Positions 37,317-46,000 of a stretch of 64,000 bases of DNA are shown one piece after another. Under the pieces are notes generated by a model that saw nothing but the letters and a program-made list of their open reading frames with translations, made no database searches and was not told the DNA's origin. The translations under genes were made by a program, and so were the position numbers. Source of the DNA: Paenibacillus plantarum (GTDB lineage Bacteria > Bacillota > Bacilli > Paenibacillales > NBRC-103111); assembly GCF_013141695.1 (NCBI RefSeq), contig NZ_WHNY01000095.1, positions 1-64,000 of the forward strand. The letters run 5' to 3'. The stretch's first letter is position 1. The number at the start of each line of letters is the position of its first letter.

Positions 37317-39287
37317 ATGAAAATTAACGACCATCTCGTGTTGTGGAATCATGTTCTCATCAGAGTGATGGACGTTCGCCGTATGATGCTTGAACCTGGC
37401 GAAGTGATGCGCGATTATCGCGTACCGACAAGCGCCTTCCTATATGTTACTGACGGCAGTGCCCAACTTCATATAGACGGAATCGAAAGCCGTATGCAGC
37501 GATTCCAAGTTCTGCACGTAGGGAAGGGACTTAGGCTGAATATTGCAGCCGTGGAGCAGCTGGAGTATTTTATGGTGCTATATAAGGCTATATTGCCGCT
37601 TCCGAGTGGATATGAACTGGTCCATCTCATGGAGCGTGAGAATCCGTTCCAGCTGCGCTATAGTTTGTCGCCCAAGTATCCGATCTCTTGGCTGCAGAAG
37701 CTGGAGCATATGCATCAGATCTGGCAAGCACCGAGTCCACTCGATAAATTTAAGGTGAAAACACTATTCTATCAATTGCTATACGAGCTGGTAGAGCAGT
37801 TATACGAACAAGGTGTCGAAATCATCCGTCCCGATCTTGTGAGCCAAGCCATCTATTATATGGAGGAACATTATCAAGAAGCGTTGTCGCTGGAAGAATT
37901 GGCTGACACGCTGGAATGTACGTCTAGACAATTGCTTCGTTTGTTTAAAAATCAAATGAATACAAGTCCAATCGACTATTTGATCCAGTTGCGGGTGAAC
38001 AAGGCGAAGGAGCTTCTCATCTATACCGACAGAACGTTGAAAGAGATCTCGGAGAGTGTCGGCTATGCGGACAGTTATTATTTCAGTCGGATTTTCAAAA
38101 AGCAGGAAGGTGTATCTCCCAAAAGGTTCAAAGAGACGTATGAGGGGGATTGGCGTCGAAATAATCCATTCTCGTCGTCGACATATTCCATTGTGGATGG
38201 GGGGCTTAAACGCTATAGTAATAATGGTTATGAGAATCATTATCACTATAAGAAAGAAGGAAATTCACACATGTATAAGAAGTCAAGAGCCTGGATGACA
38301 ACCATGGTCGTCATCTGTTTCACATTACTGCTCAGCGCCTGTTCAACCGGATCCACATCAACGCCAACCACGACCAATGGAGTGACGACGGCCCCAGCCA
38401 CTAGCAGTGCTCCAACGGCCGCAGTAAATAAAGAAGCCGATTCAACGCGAGTCATTAAACATGCGATGGGCGAAACGACGATTAAGGGTACGCCATCCCG
38501 TGTCGTTATTTTGACCAATGAAGGGACAGAAGCGCTGCTTGCAGTCGGTGTGAAACCGGTTGGAGCTGTCATGTCTTGGCTTGGTGAACCATGGTATGAC
38601 CATATTAAGAATGATATGCAGAATGTGACGGTAGTCGGAGATGAATTGCAGCCGAATCTTGAATTGATTGCCAGCTTGAAACCGGACTTGATTATCGGGA
38701 ATAAAGTGAGACAGGAAAAAATTTACGATCAGCTGAAGCAAATTGCGCCTACGGTGTTCGCTGCAGACTTAGTTGGAGATTGGAAAATCAATTTCAAACT
38801 GTACTCAGAGGCAGTCAATAAGGTAGATGAAGGCGAGAAAGCCATGGTTGCTTTCGACAAACGTGTAGCGGACGTGAAAGCGAAGCTTGGCACCAAGGCG
38901 GCAACGAAAGTTTCGTTGGTACGTTTCTCGGCGTCGCAGGTTCGCATTTATCAGAAACAGACATTTGCTGGTGTACTGCTTGGCCAACTTGGCATTGCGC
39001 GTCCCGAGTCGCAGGACAAGGACTCTTTCATTGAAGTCTTGAATAAAGAAAATATCGCCAAAATGGACGGAGATGTCCTGTTCTACTTCGTTACGGAAGC
39101 GAAAGGGAAGACCGATGCTGCGAATGTGGTGAAAGAATGGCAGAATGATCCGTTATTCAAAAATTTGAACGCAGCGAAAACAAATAAAGTCATTCAGGTT
39201 GATGAAGGAATATGGAACTCCGCAGGTGGATACAAAGCGGCAAACTTGCTGTTGGATGAATTGATCAAGTATTTCGATGTCAAATAA
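37317..39287 (+). CDS. AraC-type regulator fused in frame to siderophore-binding lipoprotein
   Basis: A 656-codon open frame joining two proteins that are usually separate. Residues 1-170 are a cupin-type AraC sensing half and about 180-285 the double helix-turn-helix (SLEELADTLECTSRQLLRLF; LKEISESVGYADSYYFSRIF). Residues 286-318 look like translated intergenic DNA. From M319 comes a lipoprotein signal with lipobox LSAC (C342), then a FecB/BtuF-type periplasmic-binding domain (PSRVVILTNEGTEALLAVG; NLELIASLKPDLIIG). If made whole, the DNA-binding part would be cytoplasmic and the siderophore-binding part outside, joined by the signal helix. A complete promoter, Fur box and ribosome site at 38,191-38,260 suggest that the lipoprotein is also made alone. 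The regulator probably controls siderophore uptake. No stop codon is visible at the junction; a sequencing or evolutionary loss of one is possible. Confidence 0.75.
   Translation: MKINDHLVLWNHVLIRVMDVRRMMLEPGEVMRDYRVPTSAFLYVTDGSAQLHIDGIESRMQRFQVLHVGKGLRLNIAAVEQLEYFMVLYKAILPLPSGYELVHLMERENPFQLRYSLSPKYPISWLQKLEHMHQIWQAPSPLDKFKVKTLFYQLLYELVEQLYEQGVEIIRPDLVSQAIYYMEEHYQEALSLEELADTLECTSRQLLRLFKNQMNTSPIDYLIQLRVNKAKELLIYTDRTLKEISESVGYADSYYFSRIFKKQEGVSPKRFKETYEGDWRRNNPFSSSTYSIVDGGLKRYSNNGYENHYHYKKEGNSHMYKKSRAWMTTMVVICFTLLLSACSTGSTSTPTTTNGVTTAPATSSAPTAAVNKEADSTRVIKHAMGETTIKGTPSRVVILTNEGTEALLAVGVKPVGAVMSWLGEPWYDHIKNDMQNVTVVGDELQPNLELIASLKPDLIIGNKVRQEKIYDQLKQIAPTVFAADLVGDWKINFKLYSEAVNKVDEGEKAMVAFDKRVADVKAKLGTKAATKVSLVRFSASQVRIYQKQTFAGVLLGQLGIARPESQDKDSFIEVLNKENIAKMDGDVLFYFVTEAKGKTDAANVVKEWQNDPLFKNLNAAKTNKVIQVDEGIWNSAGGYKAANLLLDELIKYFDVK
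38191..38245 (+). promoter_or_regulatory. Internal iron-regulated promoter with Fur box
   Basis: TTGTGG (38,191-38,196) and TATAGT (38,214-38,219) form a -35/-10 pair with 17-base spacing. TGAGAATCATTATCA (38,231-38,245) matches the Fur core at all but one base and lies over the expected start of transcription. All of this is inside the open frame of the AraC-lipoprotein fusion, just before an internal ATG. Confidence 0.7.
38271..39287 (+). CDS. Siderophore ABC transporter substrate-binding lipoprotein (internal start of the fused frame)
   Basis: A 338-residue product starting at an internal ATG of the fused frame, with AGAAGG ten bases upstream. It begins with a normal lipoprotein signal (MYKKSRAWMTTMVV; lipobox LSAC, C24), a Ser/Thr/Pro-rich linker and a FecB/FhuD-type iron-siderophore-binding fold. 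It should catch ferric siderophores and pass them to the two FecCD permeases encoded downstream, the first of which overlaps its stop by 11 bases. I regard this as the main functional lipoprotein product; whether the longer fused protein is also made is open. Confidence 0.8.
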   Translation: MYKKSRAWMTTMVVICFTLLLSACSTGSTSTPTTTNGVTTAPATSSAPTAAVNKEADSTRVIKHAMGETTIKGTPSRVVILTNEGTEALLAVGVKPVGAVMSWLGEPWYDHIKNDMQNVTVVGDELQPNLELIASLKPDLIIGNKVRQEKIYDQLKQIAPTVFAADLVGDWKINFKLYSEAVNKVDEGEKAMVAFDKRVADVKAKLGTKAATKVSLVRFSASQVRIYQKQTFAGVLLGQLGIARPESQDKDSFIEVLNKENIAKMDGDVLFYFVTEAKGKTDAANVVKEWQNDPLFKNLNAAKTNKVIQVDEGIWNSAGGYKAANLLLDELIKYFDVK

Positions 39288-40296
39288 CTCGGCCTCTTTG
39301 CTCCACAAGCGTCAAAGCAAGATCATTGGATTGTCAGTAGGAGCTGTATTGCTGCTCGTACTAGCTACAGCTAGTGTGTTACTCGGCGCGCAAACGTTCG
39401 GGTTTGGCGATTTGTGGGAGAGTTACAGGCATTTCGACGGCTCGAACGAACATTTGATTCTTAGAACGACCCGGGTTCCGCGGGTTCTGGTCGCAGCTGC
39501 CGTAGGTAGCTGCCTCGCAGTAGCAGGCGCCGTTATGCAAGTGCTGACTCGAAATCCGTTGGCATCTCCTTCCGTATTCGGCATTAATGCCGGAGCTTCC
39601 TTATTCGTCGTCATTGGGCTGGTGCTGTACGGATCGTCGCTTACGATGAATTCGATGATTTGGATCGCTTTTGCGGGTGCATTGTTCGTCGCGCTTTGCG
39701 TCTACGCAATGGCCATGCGGGGCAGTTGGTTCGAGCCGGTCAAGCTGACGCTGGCTGGCGCGGCAATGGGAGCTTTTGCCTCATCGATCACGTCCGGATT
39801 AATTCTAATTAATAAACAGTCGCTGGATACGGCTTTGTTCTGGATGATTGGCTCCGTATCGGGGAGGAAATTGGAGCATTTGCTTGCCGTAGCTCCCTAC
39901 ATGGCGATTGGTATAGGCCTCGCGCTGCTGCTATCCAATTCGCTCAACATTATCATGTTAGGCGAGGATAGTGCCCGAGGGCTGGGGCAAAGGGTGACGC
40001 TCGTGCGGCTGCTGTCAGCGCTTGCTGTTGTTTTGCTCGCCGGGAGTTCAGTCTCCGCCGCAGGTCCAATCGCGTTCGTCGGACTGATTGTTCCACATCT
40101 GTGCCGGTCTCTGATCGGCACAGATCACCGTTGGCTGCTGCCTTGTTGCGCCATATACGGGGCTGTGCTGCTCGTGGCGGCGGATCTTGCTGCGCGTTTC
40201 GTCCTGATGCCAAAGGAGGTTCCCGTCGGGATCGCTACAGCGATGCTCGGTGTTCCCTTTCTGGTTCATGCAGCAAGGAGGAAGGAACATGACTAA
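39277..40296 (+). CDS. FecCD-family iron-siderophore ABC permease
   Basis: A 339-residue inner-membrane permease of the BtuC/FecCD family with about nine to ten hydrophobic segments. The family signature GAVMQVLTRNPLASPSVFGI is present, as is the cytoplasmic loop LGEDSARGLGQRV that contacts the ATPase. It overlaps the binding-protein gene by 11 bases and the next permease gene by eight, so the three are translationally coupled. No FecE-type ATPase gene follows; a shared ATPase encoded elsewhere is likely, as for several Bacillus siderophore systems. Confidence 0.92.
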   Translation: MSNNSASLLHKRQSKIIGLSVGAVLLLVLATASVLLGAQTFGFGDLWESYRHFDGSNEHLILRTTRVPRVLVAAAVGSCLAVAGAVMQVLTRNPLASPSVFGINAGASLFVVIGLVLYGSSLTMNSMIWIAFAGALFVALCVYAMAMRGSWFEPVKLTLAGAAMGAFASSITSGLILINKQSLDTALFWMIGSVSGRKLEHLLAVAPYMAIGIGLALLLSNSLNIIMLGEDSARGLGQRVTLVRLLSALAVVLLAGSSVSAAGPIAFVGLIVPHLCRSLIGTDHRWLLPCCAIYGAVLLVAADLAARFVLMPKEVPVGIATAMLGVPFLVHAARRKEHD

Positions 40297-41290
40297 CTTA
40301 CGCTCGAGAAGATCAGCTCTGATCATCATCAGTTTACTCCTCGGGATGATCGTGCTTGCGATGTTCTGCCTCTCTGTCGGCAGTGTTAATATCCCAATAA
40401 GAGAAGTTTTTCGCACGTTGACCGGACAAACCGGTGGTAGCTCGGAACTGATTCTGCTCAAATTCCGTCTGCCACGAATTCTTGCCGCGATCCTGATCGG
40501 AGCGGCACTGGCTGTATCAGGAGCTCTACTGCAGGGAGTGATTCGGAATCCACTCGCTTCGCCGGATATTCTAGGTGTCACCGGAGGTGCATCGGCAGCG
40601 GCTGTTGCTTTCCTCACCCTGTTCTCCGGCTACAGTGTACACTGGGTTCCTGTAGTTGCGGTAATAGGGGCGCTGCTTGCCGTTCTGATCAATTATACCC
40701 TAGCCTGGAAACGAGGGGTTTCGACCTACAGGCTTGTGCTTATTGGCCTTGGCCTCTCGACCGCATTAGGAGCGCTCACCATGTTCCTGCTTATAAGCGG
40801 GCCGGCTTATTTGGCGGCTCAGGTGTTGAACTGGATGACAGGCAGCATCTACGGGATAAGCTGGAAGTACGTGCAGGTCATCTCTCCTTGGATTATTGTC
40901 TTTATCCCGCTTTCCTTTGTATATGCCAAAGAACTGACGATTCAGTCACTAGGCGATCCGATGGCTACGGGGCTTGGCAGCCGTCTCCAGATTACTCGCA
41001 TTATGGTGCTGCTCTACAGTGTTGCACTCGCTGGTGCGGCTGTCGGAGTGGCAGGGATGATTTCATTTCTTGGCCTCATGGCTCCTCATATTGCTCGCAG
41101 GCTCGTAGGTAACTCGTATTCGCTCGTGATTCCCGTTTCGGCTTTGATCGGCGCCATTCTGCTTCTGTTAGCTGATTTGGCCGGACGTATGCTGTTCATG
41201 CCGCTTGATATACCGGCAGGGGTATTCACGGCGGGGATCGGGGCACCGTTCTTCTTGTACTTATTATTCAAACGCAAGCCGATGCATTGA
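40289..41290 (+). CDS. FecCD-family iron-siderophore ABC permease, second subunit
   Basis: A 333-residue partner permease with the same fold (GALLQGVIRNPLASPDILGV; LGDPMATGLGSRLQ). The two form a heterodimeric channel. The ATG at 40,289 is chosen because AAGGAGGAAGG immediately precedes it; an ATG 13 codons earlier lies within the previous gene without a ribosome site. A clear terminator follows at 41,304, closing the iron operon. Confidence 0.92.
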   Translation: MTNLRSRRSALIIISLLLGMIVLAMFCLSVGSVNIPIREVFRTLTGQTGGSSELILLKFRLPRILAAILIGAALAVSGALLQGVIRNPLASPDILGVTGGASAAAVAFLTLFSGYSVHWVPVVAVIGALLAVLINYTLAWKRGVSTYRLVLIGLGLSTALGALTMFLLISGPAYLAAQVLNWMTGSIYGISWKYVQVISPWIIVFIPLSFVYAKELTIQSLGDPMATGLGSRLQITRIMVLLYSVALAGAAVGVAGMISFLGLMAPHIARRLVGNSYSLVIPVSALIGAILLLLADLAGRMLFMPLDIPAGVFTAGIGAPFFLYLLFKRKPMH

Positions 41291-41303
41291 CGTAGATCAA
41301 ATC

Positions 41304-41332
41304 AAGTCCGCCTAACTAGCGGGCTTTTTTTT
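41304..41332 (+). terminator. Rho-independent terminator of the iron operon
   Basis: AAGTCCGC (41,304-41,311) pairs with GCGGGCTT (41,319-41,326), one G-U pair, seven-base loop, followed directly by TTTTTT. Confidence 0.85.
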
Positions 41333-41745
41333 GTTTTGGGGATAAAAGGAAACCTCTCCGAGCGTATTGTTCAAAAAGTTCTTAGGAAGCATTTTTGCGC
41401 TTTATTTTGCTGTTTTACTTCTGAATTAGCAGTGTGTATGAGCCGTCTTTCCATGCAAATATTAGCGTTTTCGTTTGTGGGAGGAATATGTGTGAGGTAT
41501 ACACAGATTAGATTCTAGATATGCTGAACGGCAGCTGAGTCTCGTTCGAATCCTAGATTTTCCTTTATTTTAAAAGGTTTTCTGGTTACAAATTCATTTT
41601 ACAATAAATGGAAATACAATGTTTTTAGCGTGTATATTTAATAAAACAGGGAGAGATTTGTCATCATTTTATTTGTATTAAAAGAGCAAAGAGTATAGAT
41701 GAATTGTAAATTAATAAAAAGCACAATAAATAAATATATTGTAAA
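41333..41745. other. Non-coding AT-rich stretch, nothing recognised
   Basis: About 410 bases without a credible gene. A 60-codon open frame at 41,336-41,518 has no ribosome-binding site and an unlikely, cysteine-rich composition. No riboswitch-like pattern was recognised. The second half is very AT-rich. Confidence 0.6.
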
Positions 41746-41746
41746 A

Positions 41747-41789
41747 AACAGCATTATATATTGCTTGATAATGCTGTTATTACTATACT
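41747..41789 (+). promoter_or_regulatory. Palindrome overlapping a candidate promoter of the HupE/UreJ-like gene
   Basis: AACAGCATTAT (41,747-41,757) and ATAATGCTGTT (41,768-41,778) form a perfect 11-bp inverted repeat with a ten-base gap. The hexamers TTGCTT (41,761-41,766) and TATACT (41,784-41,789), 17 bases apart, overlap it. The layout suits a repressor operator. The hexamers match the consensus only moderately (three and four of six), and transcription from here would start close to the first possible ATG. Confidence 0.45.
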
Positions 41790-41803
41790 GAACAAGGAGA
41801 AAC

Positions 41804-42964
41804 ATGAATAAGTGGGAGGAGAAAATGATTGTTATTTTAAACGGTATGTTAGGTAAACGGCTGGTTACATGTCTTCTGTCTCTATGGTTGCTAATCGTAA
41901 TTTGGCCTGTACATTCAGCTAGCGCACATATGGCAACGACAGGATATTCGGATGTATCTATTGACAATTCTACCATGCGCTATCAGTTATATCTGGACCC
42001 GGAAGAGTATGCTCAATGGCTTGATAGCAAATCCAACAAGTCAACGTATGTTTTCGATCCCGCTGCGCCACAACAGTCTGCCTGGAAAATTGATGATGTG
42101 CAGCGAATGATTACGGAGGGGCTTTTTGTAAATAGTGCGAATGTGACCGAAACAGCTACTTTACAGGGAGTAACACTTAAGCAGAGGGAAAATCGTTCCT
42201 ATATGATGATCGATTTGGTTTATGATTTCCCTGCTGCAATCCAGGATTATGCCATTAACTATGAGTTGTTTTTTGATGATTTGGATCCTCAACATCAAAA
42301 TTTCACGAAAATCCACTACAAGGGCAGCTCGGTAGATATGGTTTTTAACAAAGATCACCGACTTGTGGCGGAAGAAGCAGAGGGGATGAAATCTGGGAGC
42401 AGGAGCCTAATGCTGCCCGATTGGTTGGTGTCGATAATTGAATATATCGGAATTGGCGTCCACCACATTTGGACCGGAATTGATCATCTACTTTTCGTTA
42501 CCGCACTTATCATACTTCCGCAACGCAAGCGAGACTATTTGAAGACGTTGACGGCATTTACGATTGGTCATAGCATTACGCTTATTCTAGCTTCTCTCAA
42601 GATTGTTAATATCCCGTCATCTGTAGTTGAACCTTTAATTGCACTGAGCATCGTGTATGTGGCAGTAGAAAATATATGGTTAAGGAAGATCAATAAGCGT
42701 TGGGCATTGTCTCTTGGTTTTGGACTTATCCATGGTTTAGGATTCGCTGAAGTGCTGCGAGATGCATTTCTGAATCATTTTATCTTATCTCTATTCTCCT
42801 TCAATGTAGGGGTCGAGATCGGACAGATCGGTGTATTGCTTGTATTGCTGCCGATTGTCGTCTTTGCATCAAAATGGCGCAATTATCGCTATGCCCTAGG
42901 CATTGCATCTGGGTTGATTGCGCTGATGGGAGCAATATGGGTCGTGGAGCGAACTCTGCTTTAA
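41804..42964 (+). CDS. HupE/UreJ_2-family membrane protein (possible metal transporter)
   Basis: A 386-residue membrane protein. A signal-like helix (residues about 15-40) leads to an extracytoplasmic domain of about 160 residues, then a C-terminal membrane half of about six to seven helices. This half has the HupE/UreJ_2 signature histidines (GVHHIWTGIDHLLF; FTIGHSITL; IHGLGFAEVL). Members of this family are linked to nickel or cobalt uptake, but many have no tested role, so substrate is not assigned. Two starts are possible: ATG 41,804 (AAGGAGA four bases before) and ATG 41,825 (GGAGGAG three bases before). It lies 54 bases before a surface-layer protein gene on the same strand. Confidence 0.75.
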   Translation: MNKWEEKMIVILNGMLGKRLVTCLLSLWLLIVIWPVHSASAHMATTGYSDVSIDNSTMRYQLYLDPEEYAQWLDSKSNKSTYVFDPAAPQQSAWKIDDVQRMITEGLFVNSANVTETATLQGVTLKQRENRSYMMIDLVYDFPAAIQDYAINYELFFDDLDPQHQNFTKIHYKGSSVDMVFNKDHRLVAEEAEGMKSGSRSLMLPDWLVSIIEYIGIGVHHIWTGIDHLLFVTALIILPQRKRDYLKTLTAFTIGHSITLILASLKIVNIPSSVVEPLIALSIVYVAVENIWLRKINKRWALSLGFGLIHGLGFAEVLRDAFLNHFILSLFSFNVGVEIGQIGVLLVLLPIVVFASKWRNYRYALGIASGLIALMGAIWVVERTLL

Positions 42965-43018
42965 CTTTGCAAGTACGTGGTAACAAGAGTCGAAATATGA
43001 ACAAGGGAGTGAATATGT

Positions 43019-46000
43019 ATGTGGCATGATAGCAATCAAACATTGGGCAGACTGAAGAAGGGAATAGCTCTACTTAGCACGATGACGATGTTGTTGGCGA
43101 GTATCGGGGGAATGACACAGCCTGTTGCAGCAGCAGCTGATTACGAACTTCAATTGAACCTTAATTTTGATAACAGTACAATTGCAGACAGTTCAGGAAA
43201 GAATCTCGCAGGGGTGCTAACCGGTACGCCTAGTTATGTGGACGGTGTAGCTGGAAAAGCCATGTATTTCAAAGGTAATTCCTTTATTGACATGGGTAAA
43301 CCGGCTGAGCTGCAATTCGGCACCAGTACCAATTTCTCCATCGCTTTCTGGATTGACAATAAAGATACATCGAATACGAACATTGTATCTAACAAAAATT
43401 GGTCGAGCGGAGCGAATACGGGGTTTGCGATCACGCCATGGTGGAATACGGTCAATACCGACAAAGTGAATTTTACGGCGGCGGGCAAAACAAGGCTGGA
43501 TTTATATGCAGCTCCTACCTTCGCCAACAAAGGCTGGACGTTCATGGCCTACACCTATGACAGAAACGGTATGCTGACGGTATATCAGAACAACGTGAAA
43601 ATCGGTGAACTTAACATCAGTTCCCATAAGAATGCATCCATTGATTCTCTAAACTTCGTTATTGGTGCTGATGGAAATAAAAATCTAACTTTCTCCTTGA
43701 AAGACGCCAAACTTGATGAGTTCCGGGTCTATAAGGGGCTAATCGATCAGGCTGAGATGGATGAGTTGTATATGGATGGTGTTCCCAAATTAACGATTAG
43801 CAAAGTTGAAACGGCAATTAGCGATGCAAGAGCAAGTGATTTGGTATATCCAGAAAGTGCTTATGACAAGCTCGGACAGGATCTTGCTGCTTTCAAAAAC
43901 GGAATTGATGCAGCATCCACTTCTGAGAAGGTCGCCATGGTAGCTGCGCTTGAGCGATCGTTGGCTGCTTTTCAGGCTACAGGACTTTCCAATGTCGTGT
44001 ATTTGGATTTTGATGACGAGACAGCGACAGACCGTTCCGGAAAAGGGAATAACGGAGTGCTGAACGGGGCGCCGACTTTTACAGAAGGTGTCCTCGGGAA
44101 AGCCATGTATTTTAAAGGGAATAGTTATATTGATATGGGCAAGCCGGCTGCTCTGCAATTTGGCGCTAACATGAACTTCTCTATAGCCTATTGGATCGAT
44201 AATAAAGATTCAACGAATACAGCTGTAGTATCTAACAAAAACTGGTCAACTGGCGCGAATACCGGTTTTACGATCTCGACATGGTGGGAGCAAGCCAATA
44301 AGGATAAAGTGAATTTTACGGCAGCAGGCAAAACGAGAATTGATACCTGGGCAACAACCGTAGCTGGCAAAGGCTGGACGTTCATGGTGTATACCTATGA
44401 CAGAAACGGCATGCTGACGGTGTACCAAAACAACGTTAAAGTTAGTGAGGTTGATATTTCCGGTGTTAAGGGTGCATCAATCGACTCGCTAAATTTCGTC
44501 ATTGGGACTGACGGAGCTAAAAACGTGAGCTTTAACTTGAAGGATGCCAAGTTGGACGAGTTTCGCGTATACCGTGGCATCATTAACCAGAACGAGCGGG
44601 AAAGTCTGCAGAGAGATGTGTTTGCCAAGCAGTTAGCTGAAAAGGTAGAAAAGGCGATAGCTGATGCTAACGCAAGCGGTATTATTTTTCCGCAAACTGC
44701 TTATGATCAGATCGGGCAAGCACTTGCTCGGTATAAAACGAATTTGGATACAACGTCCGCTGAGAGCACGAAGACGCTGATGGACGAACTGACCGCTTCA
44801 CTACAAACATTCGAGGATTCGCCGGGTGTTACCTCAGGTCCGGATTTGCTCCATATGGATTTTACGCAATCCGTTGGCGGTGATAGCAGTCCTGGCCAGC
44901 ATGTAGGCAGTGCGGTCGGAGCGCCGGTGATGTACGATCATCCCCTTTTTGCCAAACCTGTATTGGCGCTTGATGGAATTGATTCGTATGTCCGCATACC
45001 AAATGAGACTAAACTAAGTCCGAAGCAAATGTCAATGGCTGCTTCATTCTCACTCGATACACTCAGTCGTGCGCAAACGATATTAGGGAAAACGCATGAA
45101 TCGGATTATGCAATGGCTTTCAATCCAATTTCCAAAAAACTCGAAGCCATGTTTTATGTGAAAGAGGATGCTGGCACAGAAGGTTATGTGACTGTCGATA
45201 GCGGTAAACCGTTGGAGGCGAATAAAATCTATTATGCGTTGGCGACATATGATGGAGCGACTGCAAAGCTTTATATCAATGGCGAAGAAACGATGTCCAG
45301 ATCCAGAGTAGGTGAGATCGGAGGCGCAACGAAAGTTGATTTGGCCATCGGGGCCAGCGCGAATTCGGTTGGATCTCAAGACTACATGCAAGGCAAGATC
45401 GGTCTGGTGCAGTTGTACAGCCAAGCTGTAAATGCGTTTAAAGCCAAATTCTTGTATAAGCAGTATGTACGCGATTATGCATCAACGGTCACGTCCATTC
45501 GCTTGGATATTCCCACTAACTGGGTCGTTGGACAATCAGGACAAGCTGTCGTCCAACTGATCGACAACTCGGATAGCGAAGTCAAGGCCAAGCAGCAAGG
45601 CATTGTTTATCAAAGTCAACATCCAGAAGTAGCGACCGTCAATGCTCAGGGCATCATCGTACCCAAAGCTCCAGGCAAGTCTCTGATTACGGTTCAGTTA
45701 GGCACATTCAGTGCTTCAGTCGAGATTACAGTGAGAGCAAAAGTAGTGCAGTATCTTCTGATTGATGGACCGCAAACGATGCAACCAGGGGATGTTGCCA
45801 ATCTGCAAGCCAAATTTATTAATAATGATGGCAGCATGGATTCCGTTACGTTGGCAACTTATTCATCCGATAATCCAAACGTTATTCAAGTTGATGCGAG
45901 TGGAAAGGTTAGAGCGGTAGCTCCTGGTACTGCACTCATTCATGTTGAAGCAAATGGATTAACAGCGGATCTGATGATCGTCGTAGCATTTACGCCACCT

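Noticed and set aside
41336..41518. 60-codon frame after the iron operon terminator
   Set aside because: No ribosome site and a composition unlike a real protein.
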